Below are positions 25,607-34,855 of a stretch of 64,000 nt of DNA, in pieces. The notes below the pieces were generated by a model. That model worked only from the letters and a program-made list of their open reading frames with translations. It was not told the origin of the DNA and searched no databases. Source of the stretch: Alcanivoracaceae bacterium (GTDB taxonomy: Bacteria > Pseudomonadota > Gammaproteobacteria > Xanthomonadales > Marinicellaceae); NCBI GenBank assembly GCA_016744455.1, contig JADGEI010000020.1:1-64000 (forward strand), read 5' to 3'. Position numbers and translations under genes: made by a program. How positions within the stretch are numbered: position 1 is the first letter of the stretch; each line of letters starts with the position of its first letter.

Positions 25607-28348
25607 CTAAGGAAGGATTTTGATTAATTCTTTGTAGATAGCATCAAAATCATCAGGGTTTTGATAATATTTTGATAGTAATGTATTTTTAAGGTCGATA
25701 GATTCCTGAAACTGTTGGTTTGCTTGGTATGCATTGATGAGTAATAAAGCAATTTTTTTATGGTAATGACTATTGTTGATTACAACTGGAATGGTTAACA
25801 AAGGTTTCAATTCAATAATAGCAAGATTGCTTTGTTGGTTTTTTAGGTAGTTCTCGGCAAGAGTGGCTTGAAGGCCTACTGTTATTGAAAACTCTTCCCC
25901 TAAAAACTTTTTACTTCTTATCAATGCTTTTTTGCCTATTGAGATGGCATTACTGTAATTGCCAGTCAAGCTATAAGCTTTACAAAGGCTCAATGCAACA
26001 TAGAGTGTTGCTTGGTGGTTTTCTCCCAATTGTTGTAATTGTGATTGGTATAATGGCAGGAGTATTTCAATAGCTTTTTCACCTTGCTGTGCTTTGATTA
26101 AATAGACTGATAATGTTGTTTTTACCTGATTAGTTTCAAAATGATTTTTGCCGAATGTTTTTTCATAAACAGTGATGACTTGCTCTAATGTTGAAATTGC
26201 CTGCTGAATATTGTTTTCAATAAAGGCAATTTGCGAAATAAGTAAGTCAACATGAGCGCTAAGCATATGGTCTTTTCCAAAACTGCCTAGCGCTATTTTT
26301 TGGGCTAAAGCAGCATACTTTTTTGCATTTTCAATGTCATTCGTAGCTTTTAGAGTAAAACCATATTGTAAATAGGATTGAGCTACTATCGGGTGTTTTT
26401 TACCATACAGTTTTATTTGCTTGTTGATAACTTCTGTATATATATCCTTGATTTTTTGATAAGGTGTTGGGTTGATATTTGTGAGTGTGTCAGCTAGTAA
26501 TTTTAATAATTGGCTACTTGATGTAGATAATTCACCAAATGTTCTATGACTTAATGATAGTGTATTTTTAAGGGTTTTTACTGCTTTTTCAGGCTCGCTT
26601 TTATCGGTTAAAATGTGTGCTAAAATTATATTTCCTTGAATTACTTGTGGTATTAACTTTTGCTTAGTAGCATCTGAGATTGCTTGATTGACAATTTTTA
26701 TGGCATCGTCAAACAGGCCTTGTTTATTTAATAATTTGACTTCAATGTGCTGAAGTTGTAATGATTGAGGCTTTGATAAGCTTGTTATGTTTTTTAGTAA
26801 AGCAAGCATTTGGATTTTGGTTTTATCAAATAAGTTTTGAGCTAAGTAAAGCTGAGCCAAACTCAATCGTGCATCGTAATTATTATGATCTGATGCGATA
26901 GCTTTTAAAAGTAGTTTTTCTGCTTGGTAATATTCACCAACTTTGGCCAATGCTGTGCCAATAGTTTGTTCAAGAGAAGAAGTGAGTAAAGGGTCTTGTA
27001 ATGAAGTTTCTTGTATCTTAACTCTAGCATTTATTAAAAACTCTTTGACTGACACATCTTTACCTTTAGTAGTGTCAGGATCACTGGCTTGGATTGATTC
27101 TAATAAAAAATTGGTTACTTGATTTGCTTTCCTTGCTTCATATTCTGCAATATTCATTTGGCTAAACATAGCCAATAATGAAAAAACAATGGCTGATAAT
27201 AAAACAGTGACAAAAAATGATGATAAAGGGTTTCTTTTTATGAATTTTTTAATTAGGTAAAGTTTTGTTGACCTTGTTGCTGTAACAGGTCTTGATGATT
27301 GCCAGTTTTGCAAGTCATGTTTTAACTCTAATATGGATTGGTATCTGTCATTAGGTTTATAAGACAATCCTTTTTTTATGATATTTGCTAAATCGGAATC
27401 AATTTTTGATTGGCTTAGTTGTTTGTAGAAGCGAGCTTGAATAATCGAATAATCATAACTATCCTCGTGTAGGTTTATTAATGGTTTCTTCTCTGTTAAC
27501 AATTCTAACAATAGGGCACTGAAAGAATAAATATCACTACTAATAGTGATTATTCCCTTTTGGACTTGCTCTGGTGATGCGTAACCAGGTGTATAAATTT
27601 CCTTATGTGTTGAGCCTTTTTTGTTTCCTTCTATTTCAGTAATTGTAGCAATGCCAAAGTCAACTAAATAAGGCGTTCCTTGCGAATCAACTAGGACATT
27701 ACTGGGTTTTACGTCTTTATGGACAACCAGTTGTTGATGAGCATAGTTTATGGCACTGGCTACAGGTGTTATTAAGTTAATTATTTCGTTACAGGTTAAT
27801 TTTTGCTGTCTACAATACTTGTCAATTGTTTTGGTGTCCTCGACGTATTCCATGACCAAATAAGGTATGCCATCTTTTGAGATTCCACCATGATGAAAGG
27901 AGATAATATTTGCATGATTTAGTTTAGATAAGGTTAATTGCTCTTGATTAAAAAGTACTTTTAATGATTCATTTAAATTTTGAGAGTTAGTTGACAGTAG
28001 CTTTAATGCAACGTGTTTTTGAATGGAAGTAGTGGTTCTTTTGGCTTTGTATACGTGCGACATACCACCTCTTCCAATTTGGCATAAAAGAAGATAGTCC
28101 CCAATGGTTTTGCCAGATAAATCAGGCATCTTATTCAAGGTACTGAAATAGGACAAATCTGCATTATCTATGGATGTTGACTCTATGGCCTGAGCTTTAA
28201 TTAATCGTTTTAAAATAGCTTTTACAGAGGTAGAAATATCACTGTCACTATCCACTTGTTGCAATGTTTTTGGTATGGGTTTGTCGATGTATTTTTCAAA
28301 CAACTCATAAGCAAGTTGCCAATCTTCTACTGTAAACTGTTTAGGCAT
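25607..28348 (-). CDS. membrane Ser/Thr kinase with TPR domain, HKD catalytic loop (module 2)
   Basis: Hanks-type kinase of 913 residues, similar in plan to the module-1 kinase: N-terminal helical segment, Gly loop IGRGGMSHVY (91-100), Lys K116, DFG at 230-232 and SPEQ near 258. One membrane helix (about 375-393) precedes a long TPR region to the C-terminus. The catalytic loop reads VVHKDVKPSN (H210, K211, D212), so the usual Arg of HRD is Lys. Such kinases usually do not need activation-loop phosphorylation. The ATG shares a base with the stop of the upstream sigma gene (TAATG), so the two are tightly coupled. Confidence 0.87.
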   Translation of the reverse strand: MPKQFTVEDWQLAYELFEKYIDKPIPKTLQQVDSDSDISTSVKAILKRLIKAQAIESTSIDNADLSYFSTLNKMPDLSGKTIGDYLLLCQIGRGGMSHVYKAKRTTTSIQKHVALKLLSTNSQNLNESLKVLFNQEQLTLSKLNHANIISFHHGGISKDGIPYLVMEYVEDTKTIDKYCRQQKLTCNEIINLITPVASAINYAHQQLVVHKDVKPSNVLVDSQGTPYLVDFGIATITEIEGNKKGSTHKEIYTPGYASPEQVQKGIITISSDIYSFSALLLELLTEKKPLINLHEDSYDYSIIQARFYKQLSQSKIDSDLANIIKKGLSYKPNDRYQSILELKHDLQNWQSSRPVTATRSTKLYLIKKFIKRNPLSSFFVTVLLSAIVFSLLAMFSQMNIAEYEARKANQVTNFLLESIQASDPDTTKGKDVSVKEFLINARVKIQETSLQDPLLTSSLEQTIGTALAKVGEYYQAEKLLLKAIASDHNNYDARLSLAQLYLAQNLFDKTKIQMLALLKNITSLSKPQSLQLQHIEVKLLNKQGLFDDAIKIVNQAISDATKQKLIPQVIQGNIILAHILTDKSEPEKAVKTLKNTLSLSHRTFGELSTSSSQLLKLLADTLTNINPTPYQKIKDIYTEVINKQIKLYGKKHPIVAQSYLQYGFTLKATNDIENAKKYAALAQKIALGSFGKDHMLSAHVDLLISQIAFIENNIQQAISTLEQVITVYEKTFGKNHFETNQVKTTLSVYLIKAQQGEKAIEILLPLYQSQLQQLGENHQATLYVALSLCKAYSLTGNYSNAISIGKKALIRSKKFLGEEFSITVGLQATLAENYLKNQQSNLAIIELKPLLTIPVVINNSHYHKKIALLLINAYQANQQFQESIDLKNTLLSKYYQNPDDFDAIYKELIKILP

Positions 28349-28908
28349 TATAAATCTTGCTTTAATGTCAAAATAAAGGATTTAGTCATCTTCCATTTAC
28401 GCATAATTGTACTTTTAGATACATTTTGAATTTCGGCAATTTCAGTTAAGCTATGCCCTGAAAAAAACTTTAATACGGCTAGTTCAGATAAGCTAGGGTT
28501 GATTTTATCCAGTTTGTTGATAATGGCATCTAAATCTAGCAATTCAAAATTTATGTTGTCCTCACCAATTAGACTTGTTAAGGGCTCGTCACTTTTTATA
28601 CCCGATCTCTTGTGGCGATAATTTTGCTTAACTCGATCAACTAGGTACTGACGCATACATTTGGCAATTGTGAAAATAAAATGCTTCCTGTTCTGAAAAG
28701 ATAGTTCATTGGGTTTGCTTAATTTCAAGTAACATTCATTTACCAAAACCGTAGGCGTAATGGTTTGCCCCACATTGAGTTTATATAACTGCATATTGGC
28801 AATTTTTTTTATTTCTGGATACATTAGTTCAAAGACTTTATTTAAGCTGTCTTTTGAACTACTTTCAGAAGATAAAATTTGTGTAATCTGATCTGATATT
28901 TGATTCAT
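28348..28908 (-). CDS. ECF-like sigma factor, PF07638 type (module 2)
   Basis: Sigma factor of 186 residues from the ATG at 28908. A GTG at 28983 would add 25 residues, but alignment with the other sigma factors here supports the shorter form. Region 2 has ITPTVLVNECYLKLS and RKHFIFTIAKCMRQYLVDRVKQ; region 4 has HSLTEIAEIQNVSKSTIMRKWK. The stop overlaps the kinase start. A 9-base inverted repeat flanks its upstream region, and the module-3 kinase is transcribed divergently from the same 138-base gap, so modules 2 and 3 may share control (inference). Confidence 0.87.
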   Translation of the reverse strand: MNQISDQITQILSSESSSKDSLNKVFELMYPEIKKIANMQLYKLNVGQTITPTVLVNECYLKLSKPNELSFQNRKHFIFTIAKCMRQYLVDRVKQNYRHKRSGIKSDEPLTSLIGEDNINFELLDLDAIINKLDKINPSLSELAVLKFFSGHSLTEIAEIQNVSKSTIMRKWKMTKSFILTLKQDL

Positions 28909-28911
28909 AAT

Positions 28912-28993
28912 ATTTGGGAAGTGTAGCACAATTGATGCAATAATACCTGAACCACATTTAGAATTTAATGCAGTGTTGGTCACATTCCCAAAT
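28912..28993. promoter_or_regulatory. 9-bp inverted repeat in the divergent control region
   Basis: ATTTGGGAA (28912-28920) and TTCCCAAAT (28985-28993) are perfect inverted copies 64 bases apart. They sit between the divergent module-2 sigma gene and module-3 kinase gene. They could be two half-sites for a looping or dimeric regulator; unproven. Confidence 0.35.
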
Positions 28994-29046
28994 GAAAAAT
29001 AAATTTTCCTTTGCTAAGAATTAAGCACTAAGATATTATATGATGA

Positions 29047-31668
29047 ATGAATAAAGAAATTTGGAAAAGAATTGAAGTTATCTACGATAAAGCAGTAAAT
29101 GTAGAGCAAAAAGACAGGGAGAAACTTGTACAGTCCTTGACTGTAGATGAGCCTGAGATTTACAGTCAAGTCATGAACATGCTCAAATCGATTGATGAAA
29201 CATTTATGGAAAAATACCCTGGTTTGATTTCTGAAACAATAGATAAAGCAAATCAAGAACTGTCTTCAATTTGCCATTTTAAAATCATTAAAAAAGTTGC
29301 TACAGGTGGGATGGGGCGTGTCTATTTAGCCCAGTCTATGCAAAGCGATGTCACTATTTTTGTTGCACTTAAAACCATTCGCGTTGAACTGATTAATAAA
29401 GAATTAGAAAAAAAATTTCAAAATGAAAAACAAATACTCGCCCGATTAAAACATAAAAACATTGCCAGTTTAGTTGATGCTGGTATTTCAAAAGATAAAA
29501 TTCCATATATCGCAACAGAATGGGTGGACGGTAAAAATTTGATTAATCACTGCCACAGTACTCAACTTGATATAAAGCCTCGATTAATGTTATTCCAGCA
29601 AGTGTGTTCAGCCGTTTCGTTTGCCCATAACAAGCTTGTCATACACCGCGATCTAAAGCCTGACAATATTTTGGTTGATAGCAATAACCAAGTGAAACTT
29701 TTAGATTTTGGTATTGCAAAAATCATAGGTGATAATCATACAACTAAAACTCAAACTCAAATTTATACCCCAGATTATGCTGCTCCTGAACAGATTAACG
29801 GAGAGCTATGTACATTAGTGACAGATGTTTATTCATTAGGAGTTGTCCTATTTGAATTGTTGACTGAAAAAAAACGATTTAATTTAGTAGGTTTAAGCGT
29901 AGCTGAGAAAATACAATCTATTTGTAATCCGAAAGCAATTGATCTTAAGTTGATACAAACCAAGTTACCTTATGCAAAATCACAAATTAATTCTACTTTA
30001 ATCACTATTATCAATAAGGCTATGCATGTTGATCCAAATAGGCGATACGAAAGTGCATCTGCTATGTCTGAAGATGTTGAAAATTATTTAAGTCATCGTC
30101 CAATTAAGGCAATGAAAGATAGTTTAATCTATAAAATTAAGATGTTTGTTTTGCGGAATCGAGTTGCTAGCTTTTTGAGTACGGTCGTATTGATAACATT
30201 GCTAATAGGATTTTATACCAATAATAAACAAATCAAATTAAAACTACGAGAAGCTGAAAAAACTCAAATTACTGTAGAGTTTTTTAAAGATATGCTTAAA
30301 CAGGCTTCGCCTTCTCAAGGTGGTAAAACAAACTTGACAGTTCGGAGAATGTTTGAGTTTGGGGTTGATAAGTATGACTTGGATTCAATTAAAGACCCTT
30401 ACATTAAAGCTGAATTGGCCGCACAGATAGGGCAGATTTATGGTGATTTGGATAGCTTTGATGCTATGCTAAAGTACACTAATATAGCGATTTTTTATTA
30501 TAAAAATAATCTGCATGATGATGAAAATGCTAACACATATTTAAATTTAGCCAATAGAGTTACATATACCTATATGCGAATGAGTGAGTACGAAAAGGCA
30601 GGTGGTTATCTGAATATTGCTTTACAAACAGTAGAAAGTTTTAACCTCAAGGCCAAAAACTTAGCAAGGTCTTATATTTATTATGGAGAAATATACATTG
30701 ATAGAGACAATAATAAATCGATGGAATATTTAAATAAAGCTGAAGACTTAGCATTAGCTCATCAAGTAAATAGTGAAATTGCTTATGCTAATTACAATAA
30801 GTTTTCATTGTTTTATGATACCAATTCAAGTCAAGAGGCAGAAAAATATTTGGATAATGCTCAGTTATATTTTGAAAAAGACAATCAAACAAAATTTAAT
30901 CCAGGATTGATGCAAACTCTTAGTGCTCGGGCAGATTGGTTAAGTAAAAATGGAAAATTAAGTCAAGCCGAAACTATTTATGACAAAGTTAATCATTTAT
31001 TTATAGAAACATTTGGCAACCCGGATTATGTCTCAACTTCAAATCGAATCAATAATTTTAATAAAATGGGGGATTTTGCAGCATGTTTAAAATATTTAAA
31101 AATAACGGACAAAATATTTGCAGATAATAAATTAACCAAAAACCTTGATTATTATTATTTACAATACATGAAAGCCATCACCTTTATAGAAGTAAAGGAG
31201 TACGATAAAGGGCTGGTTTATTTGAGTGAAGTTAACAATTATTACACCAAAATTTTACCTAAAAATCATAAAATATTAAGCATTATAAAAATGAGATATG
31301 CTGAATTTTATTTAAAATCTGATAAGCAAGATAAGGTTCTACGAATGAAAACTGAGATAGATGAATTTCTAAAAGGTGACTTATCAAATGCATTGAGACG
31401 TATGGCATTAGTTAATTTGGCCAATTTCAGCTTATACTGGGGTAATTATGTTGATGCCGACAACTATTTTTCCCAAGCGGTTATTTTGTTAAACAAAGAA
31501 AAGGCTAATCAGGAATATTATTATTGGCAAGTCATGACTGGAATGACCTTGGCAAAAGTTAAATTAGGCAGTATCGCCCATTTAGAACAGTTTTACCAAA
31601 ATAAACAAAAGCTATTGGATAAGGTGACACATAATGATTGGTATAATTCATTTTATTCAATTGATTGA
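29047..31668 (+). CDS. membrane Ser/Thr kinase with TPR domain (module 3)
   Basis: Kinase of 873 residues. The N-terminal segment (1-75, MNKEIWKRIEVIYDKA) is the short domain often found before ECF-associated kinases. The Gly loop is VATGGMGRVYLA (84-95), lacking the first canonical Gly. K109, HRD at 200-202 (VIHRDLKPDN), DFG at 220-222 and APEQ near 246 are present. A membrane helix at about 373-390 is followed by TPR-like helices. Its sigma factor follows 20 bases after the stop, so kinase precedes sigma, the reverse of modules 1 and 2. A truncated close relative lies at 34435. Confidence 0.87.
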   Translation: MNKEIWKRIEVIYDKAVNVEQKDREKLVQSLTVDEPEIYSQVMNMLKSIDETFMEKYPGLISETIDKANQELSSICHFKIIKKVATGGMGRVYLAQSMQSDVTIFVALKTIRVELINKELEKKFQNEKQILARLKHKNIASLVDAGISKDKIPYIATEWVDGKNLINHCHSTQLDIKPRLMLFQQVCSAVSFAHNKLVIHRDLKPDNILVDSNNQVKLLDFGIAKIIGDNHTTKTQTQIYTPDYAAPEQINGELCTLVTDVYSLGVVLFELLTEKKRFNLVGLSVAEKIQSICNPKAIDLKLIQTKLPYAKSQINSTLITIINKAMHVDPNRRYESASAMSEDVENYLSHRPIKAMKDSLIYKIKMFVLRNRVASFLSTVVLITLLIGFYTNNKQIKLKLREAEKTQITVEFFKDMLKQASPSQGGKTNLTVRRMFEFGVDKYDLDSIKDPYIKAELAAQIGQIYGDLDSFDAMLKYTNIAIFYYKNNLHDDENANTYLNLANRVTYTYMRMSEYEKAGGYLNIALQTVESFNLKAKNLARSYIYYGEIYIDRDNNKSMEYLNKAEDLALAHQVNSEIAYANYNKFSLFYDTNSSQEAEKYLDNAQLYFEKDNQTKFNPGLMQTLSARADWLSKNGKLSQAETIYDKVNHLFIETFGNPDYVSTSNRINNFNKMGDFAACLKYLKITDKIFADNKLTKNLDYYYLQYMKAITFIEVKEYDKGLVYLSEVNNYYTKILPKNHKILSIIKMRYAEFYLKSDKQDKVLRMKTEIDEFLKGDLSNALRRMALVNLANFSLYWGNYVDADNYFSQAVILLNKEKANQEYYYWQVMTGMTLAKVKLGSIAHLEQFYQNKQKLLDKVTHNDWYNSFYSID

Positions 31669-31688
31669 ACTAAGGATAATATTAAACA

Positions 31689-32249
31689 ATGAAATCAGCA
31701 CAAATTACTGAAATATTAAACAAAGATAAAATTGATAATGATACATGGAATCAAATTTTACCCATTGTTTATAATCAGCTAAAAGTCATTGCTCGCAAGG
31801 TGAAGCACGGACATAAACAAGACCAAAACCTTAATACCACATCCTTAGTGCATGAAGCCTATATGAAGATGCAAAACCATCAAGGTTTAAATGTACAGGG
31901 TACCAAGCATTTTTACCGTTTGGCAGCTATGGCAATGCGACAAATTTTGGTGGATACTGCCAGATCTAACCTAAGAGTTAAAAGGAAAAAAGATGATGAG
32001 ACTGATAGACAACTAGAGCTACATCTTGAAATAAACTACCAAGTGACATCACCACAGGAAATTATAGATATAGATAAAGCTTTGGTTAACCTAGAAAACC
32101 TCGACCCAAGGTTGGCTGAAATTGTCGTTTACCATTTTTATGGTGGTTACACTTTTGAACAAATCGGCGAGATGCTTGATTTATCAAAAAGAACCATTAT
32201 TCGTGATTGGAAAAAGGCCAAAGCTTTTATATTTTCTCAGCTAGGTTAG
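31689..32249 (+). CDS. ECF-like sigma factor, PF07638 type (module 3)
   Basis: Sigma factor of 186 residues. NTTSLVHEAYMKMQN and GTKHFYRLAAMAMRQILVDTAR are the classic signatures of this group (TIGR02999-like). Region 4 is YTFEQIGEMLDLSKRTIIRDWKKAK. It lies directly downstream of the module-3 kinase, with which it forms an operon. Its last four bases overlap the convergent FG-GAP gene, which is a plausible target (inference from position). Confidence 0.9.
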   Translation: MKSAQITEILNKDKIDNDTWNQILPIVYNQLKVIARKVKHGHKQDQNLNTTSLVHEAYMKMQNHQGLNVQGTKHFYRLAAMAMRQILVDTARSNLRVKRKKDDETDRQLELHLEINYQVTSPQEIIDIDKALVNLENLDPRLAEIVVYHFYGGYTFEQIGEMLDLSKRTIIRDWKKAKAFIFSQLG

Positions 32250-33757
32250 TCTTCAAAATTATTCTTAAATATTACATCATTGTAATAATAAATGTAGGCT
32301 GCACCTACTTGTGAACCATCATCATTATTTGCCCCAGTACCAAAATCCGCAGAAAAAACACCTGCTGAAGTGCTATCTTCAAATGGCGCTCCAGTAATAA
32401 TTGTATTGTTTGATATTCCCACAGAATAGCCAAAAAAATCAAACTCTGTGGGATTGTATGCAGAAACAATTTGTTTCTCCACCCAGTGATCTGTTTCGAA
32501 TTGATATACAATTGCTGCACCACCATTAGCAGTTGCACTGGCACCTATGGTAAGAAAGTGTGCACCAACTATGGCTAAATCTTCATGCATATCTACAGTA
32601 AAACCTACTTGGCCACTGTTGTTGGCAGAAATTATCTGGCCGTTATCCCAAATCGATCCTGTGCGTGTAAAGAAAATAATTCTACCACTATTTGGGTCCA
32701 TCATGGTATCTACTTCAGGTGCTCCAATGACAATTTTATCACCATCAATGGCACAAGAATAACCAAATTTGTCATTTTCATTAAGTAAACGGTCTTTTAA
32801 ATAAGTTTGTTGTGACCAGTTAGTTCCTGTGCGAGTAAAAACATAGGCTGCACCTGCGTTCTCTGAACCATTGCTAGCTTGTGCTCCACTGCTGTCCTCT
32901 CCAAATGCTCCAACTATGACAGTACCTCCAGAGACATCAACTGACCAACCAAAACGGTCGTCTTCATCTAGATTGGACGCTTTTAAATAATCTTCTTCAA
33001 CCCATGTATTGCCTGTGCGTGCATAAATATATGCAGCACCAGATCTAGAAAGTGACTCATCTAAAGGGTCGCTTCCATCGCTTGACTCACCATCAGCACC
33101 AACAATAATCGTATCACCATCAATGGCAATAGAGTGGCCAAAGTTAGCGCCTATTTTAGTATTAGAGGGTTTTATGTCAGCTTGTTGACTCCATGTACTA
33201 CCAACTCGTGTAAATACATAAACTGCTCCAGATTGGGGGGCGTTATTGTTGCTAGCTGGTGGATTGATGCCTGTAGCTTCGCGATTATCACCAGGAGATC
33301 CAACAACTAATGTGTTTCCATCAATAGCCAATGACCTTCCAAAATCAATTTCAAAATCTATGTGAGAAGGTTTGATGTATGCTTGTTGTACCCATTGGTT
33401 ATTGTCACGTACAAATACATAAACTGCGCCCGAATTTATAGTATTGTCACTACCATTGCTAGTATTTACACCAGTGGTGTCACTGGCCTCATAATAGGCT
33501 CCGACTACAACTGTGTCTCCAGAAACAGCAACTGCCCAACCAAAACGATCTTCATTATCAGGGTTAAATGACTTTATGTAAGAGTCCTCATTGGTGATAA
33601 GGTCTCTTATAGCTTTTTGTTCATTGATAATGGTATTTTTAATGTCAATCCATTGGCCGTTGTTTATCTCATTAACACCATTTGCATTGCTTACTTGAAT
33701 GCTATTGGAGACAAGTAACGCAAAGCCTAGCATGGTTTTATTAATGATATTGTTCAT
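32246..33757 (-). CDS. secreted seven-repeat FG-GAP protein with NFED tail
   Basis: 503 residues from the ATG at 33757, chosen over a TTG 12 bases upstream because GGAGA sits in front of it. Signal peptide about 1-26. Seven FG-GAP repeats cover most of the protein (FGWAVAVSGDTVVVGA, FGRSLAI, FGHSIAI, FGWSVDV, FGYSCAI, VGFTVDM, FGYSVGI), consistent with a single seven-bladed propeller. The protein ends DVIFKNNFED, a variant of the shared tail. It faces the module-3 sigma gene with a 4-base overlap. The lipoprotein gene lies 65 bases upstream on the same strand. Likely extracellular or surface bound, partner unknown. Confidence 0.85.
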   Translation of the reverse strand: MNNIINKTMLGFALLVSNSIQVSNANGVNEINNGQWIDIKNTIINEQKAIRDLITNEDSYIKSFNPDNEDRFGWAVAVSGDTVVVGAYYEASDTTGVNTSNGSDNTINSGAVYVFVRDNNQWVQQAYIKPSHIDFEIDFGRSLAIDGNTLVVGSPGDNREATGINPPASNNNAPQSGAVYVFTRVGSTWSQQADIKPSNTKIGANFGHSIAIDGDTIIVGADGESSDGSDPLDESLSRSGAAYIYARTGNTWVEEDYLKASNLDEDDRFGWSVDVSGGTVIVGAFGEDSSGAQASNGSENAGAAYVFTRTGTNWSQQTYLKDRLLNENDKFGYSCAIDGDKIVIGAPEVDTMMDPNSGRIIFFTRTGSIWDNGQIISANNSGQVGFTVDMHEDLAIVGAHFLTIGASATANGGAAIVYQFETDHWVEKQIVSAYNPTEFDFFGYSVGISNNTIITGAPFEDSTSAGVFSADFGTGANNDDGSQVGAAYIYYYNDVIFKNNFED

Positions 33758-33781
33758 GTGTTTCTCCAAAAAAATTTGTTT

Positions 33782-33812
33782 GTTAATTTATAAGTACAAT
33801 AGATAGATCAAA
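33782..33812 (-). promoter_or_regulatory. candidate promoter region of the seven-repeat FG-GAP gene
   Basis: On the minus strand, TTTGATCTATCTA (33812-33800) is followed by TTGTACTTATAAATTAAC. The first block resembles TTTGTCCTATCTA upstream of the 39907 gene. A TATAAGTACAA string here (33789-33799, plus strand) recurs at 54950-54960 before another FG-GAP gene. Shared control is possible but unproven. Confidence 0.3.
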
Positions 33813-33822
33813 CTGGTGGCTA

Positions 33823-34344
33823 TTATTTTGTTAATTCTTCAATGACTGCTTGGGCCACTTTAATGGTTATATCTTTATCTCCACTTCGGGTGTTCCAATT
33901 GATGGTTCCCAACATAAAAGAATTGTTCCCCGATAGAATAGAGATTTTATAGTTGTTGTTTCTTTTGTAATAAATAGCTTTGTCACCAACCCCAGCAATT
34001 TTCTCTTGCTCTTTGTAAAAACTAATAACTTGTTCTTCAAGAGCATAATGTGTCATTTCAGTAATTCCTACCATTTTCAGATCTAGCGCTGTGCCTAATT
34101 CTTTCAGCTCTAAGTCAACCTGATAATCAGTGCCTTCAATTTTAAATGACACACTACATTCACGGTACTCTTCATCTGACGACTTTATCGCTAAGCCCTT
34201 GATTTCTTTGATACTTGACTCTACTGCATTGATCAAAATACCGTCACATAAATTGGATGAACTAGAATTGTTGTTGGATTGTCCGCATGAAATTAGAAAT
34301 GTAACTGCAAAAATTAAAATTGTTTTGTTTATTTTGTGAAACAT
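33823..34344 (-). CDS. putative lipoprotein
   Basis: 173 residues from the ATG at 34344 (AGAG upstream). A longer frame from 34479 overlaps the kinase remnant and lacks a signal. The N-terminus MFHKINKTILIFAVTFLISCGQ is a lipoprotein signal with lipobox LISC; the residue after Cys is Gly, compatible with outer-membrane sorting. An Asn/Ser linker follows, then a domain with two Cys (LCDGILINAV, YRECSVSF) and KIAGVGDKAIYY. The Cys pair and the GVGDKA motif resemble DUF3558-like lipoproteins; this is a weak resemblance. Confidence 0.65.
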   Translation of the reverse strand: MFHKINKTILIFAVTFLISCGQSNNNSSSSNLCDGILINAVESSIKEIKGLAIKSSDEEYRECSVSFKIEGTDYQVDLELKELGTALDLKMVGITEMTHYALEEQVISFYKEQEKIAGVGDKAIYYKRNNNYKISILSGNNSFMLGTINWNTRSGDKDITIKVAQAVIEELTK

Positions 34345-34434
34345 AATTTTCTCTATTGGTTGTTTGTTAATGGTTAATACGGCAATTACACCAATGTGGT
34401 GACAAGTATATAAAAATAAGATAATATTATTATC

Positions 34435-34817
34435 ATGAATAAAGAAATGTGGGGACGAATTGAAGCCGTCTATGATCAAGCGCTACAGCTTGAGGAAAAA
34501 GACAGGCAGTTGTTAATAAAAGAAAGTGCGGCGGGTGATGACAGCATTTATCAACAAGTCATCAAAATGTTAAAATCAGACATGGGTTTTATGGAAGACT
34601 ATCCAGGGCTAGTTTCAAATACTGAGCAACTATCTAACAAAGAACTGGCTTCATTAGCCCATTTTAAGATCATAAAAAAATAGCAACAGGGGGCATGGGA
34701 AGGGTTTATTTAGCCCAATTGATGAATTCGGATGTTATTATTCACATGGCGTTAAAGACGATTCGCATAGAATTAATTAACCAAGACTATTATCTTAATG
34801 CTTATAAAAAGCATTGA
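34435..34817 (+). pseudogene. truncated, frameshifted Ser/Thr kinase remnant
   Basis: The first 82 codons closely match the N-terminus of the module-3 kinase at 29047 (MNKEMWGRIEAVYDQALQLEEKDR versus MNKEIWKRIEVIYDKAVNVEQKDR). One base is missing from an A run (34674-34680), giving a stop at 34681. In the next frame the match resumes as IATGGMGRVYLAQLMNSDV...ALKTIRIELINQD, then ends abruptly in unrelated sequence and a stop at 34815-34817. The rest of the kinase, membrane helix and TPR region are gone. It is the debris of a kinase duplication. Confidence 0.85.
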
Positions 34818-34828
34818 AAATAAAATAA

Positions 34829-34855
34829 TTTATCTACTAGATAAACAAAATTTTT
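34829..34855. terminator. bidirectional terminator-like hairpin
   Basis: TTTATCT-ACT-AGATAAA (34829-34845) is followed on the plus strand by CAAAATTTTT, and on the minus strand by AATTATTTTA. A second stem, AATGCTT-N5-AAGCATT (34797-34815), overlaps the end of the kinase remnant. It sits between convergent units. Confidence 0.4.

Noticed and set aside
34674-34682. A run as a programmed frameshift site in a kinase gene
   Set aside because: Downstream of the shift the kinase is also truncated after about 45 codons, so decay explains it better than programmed slippage.
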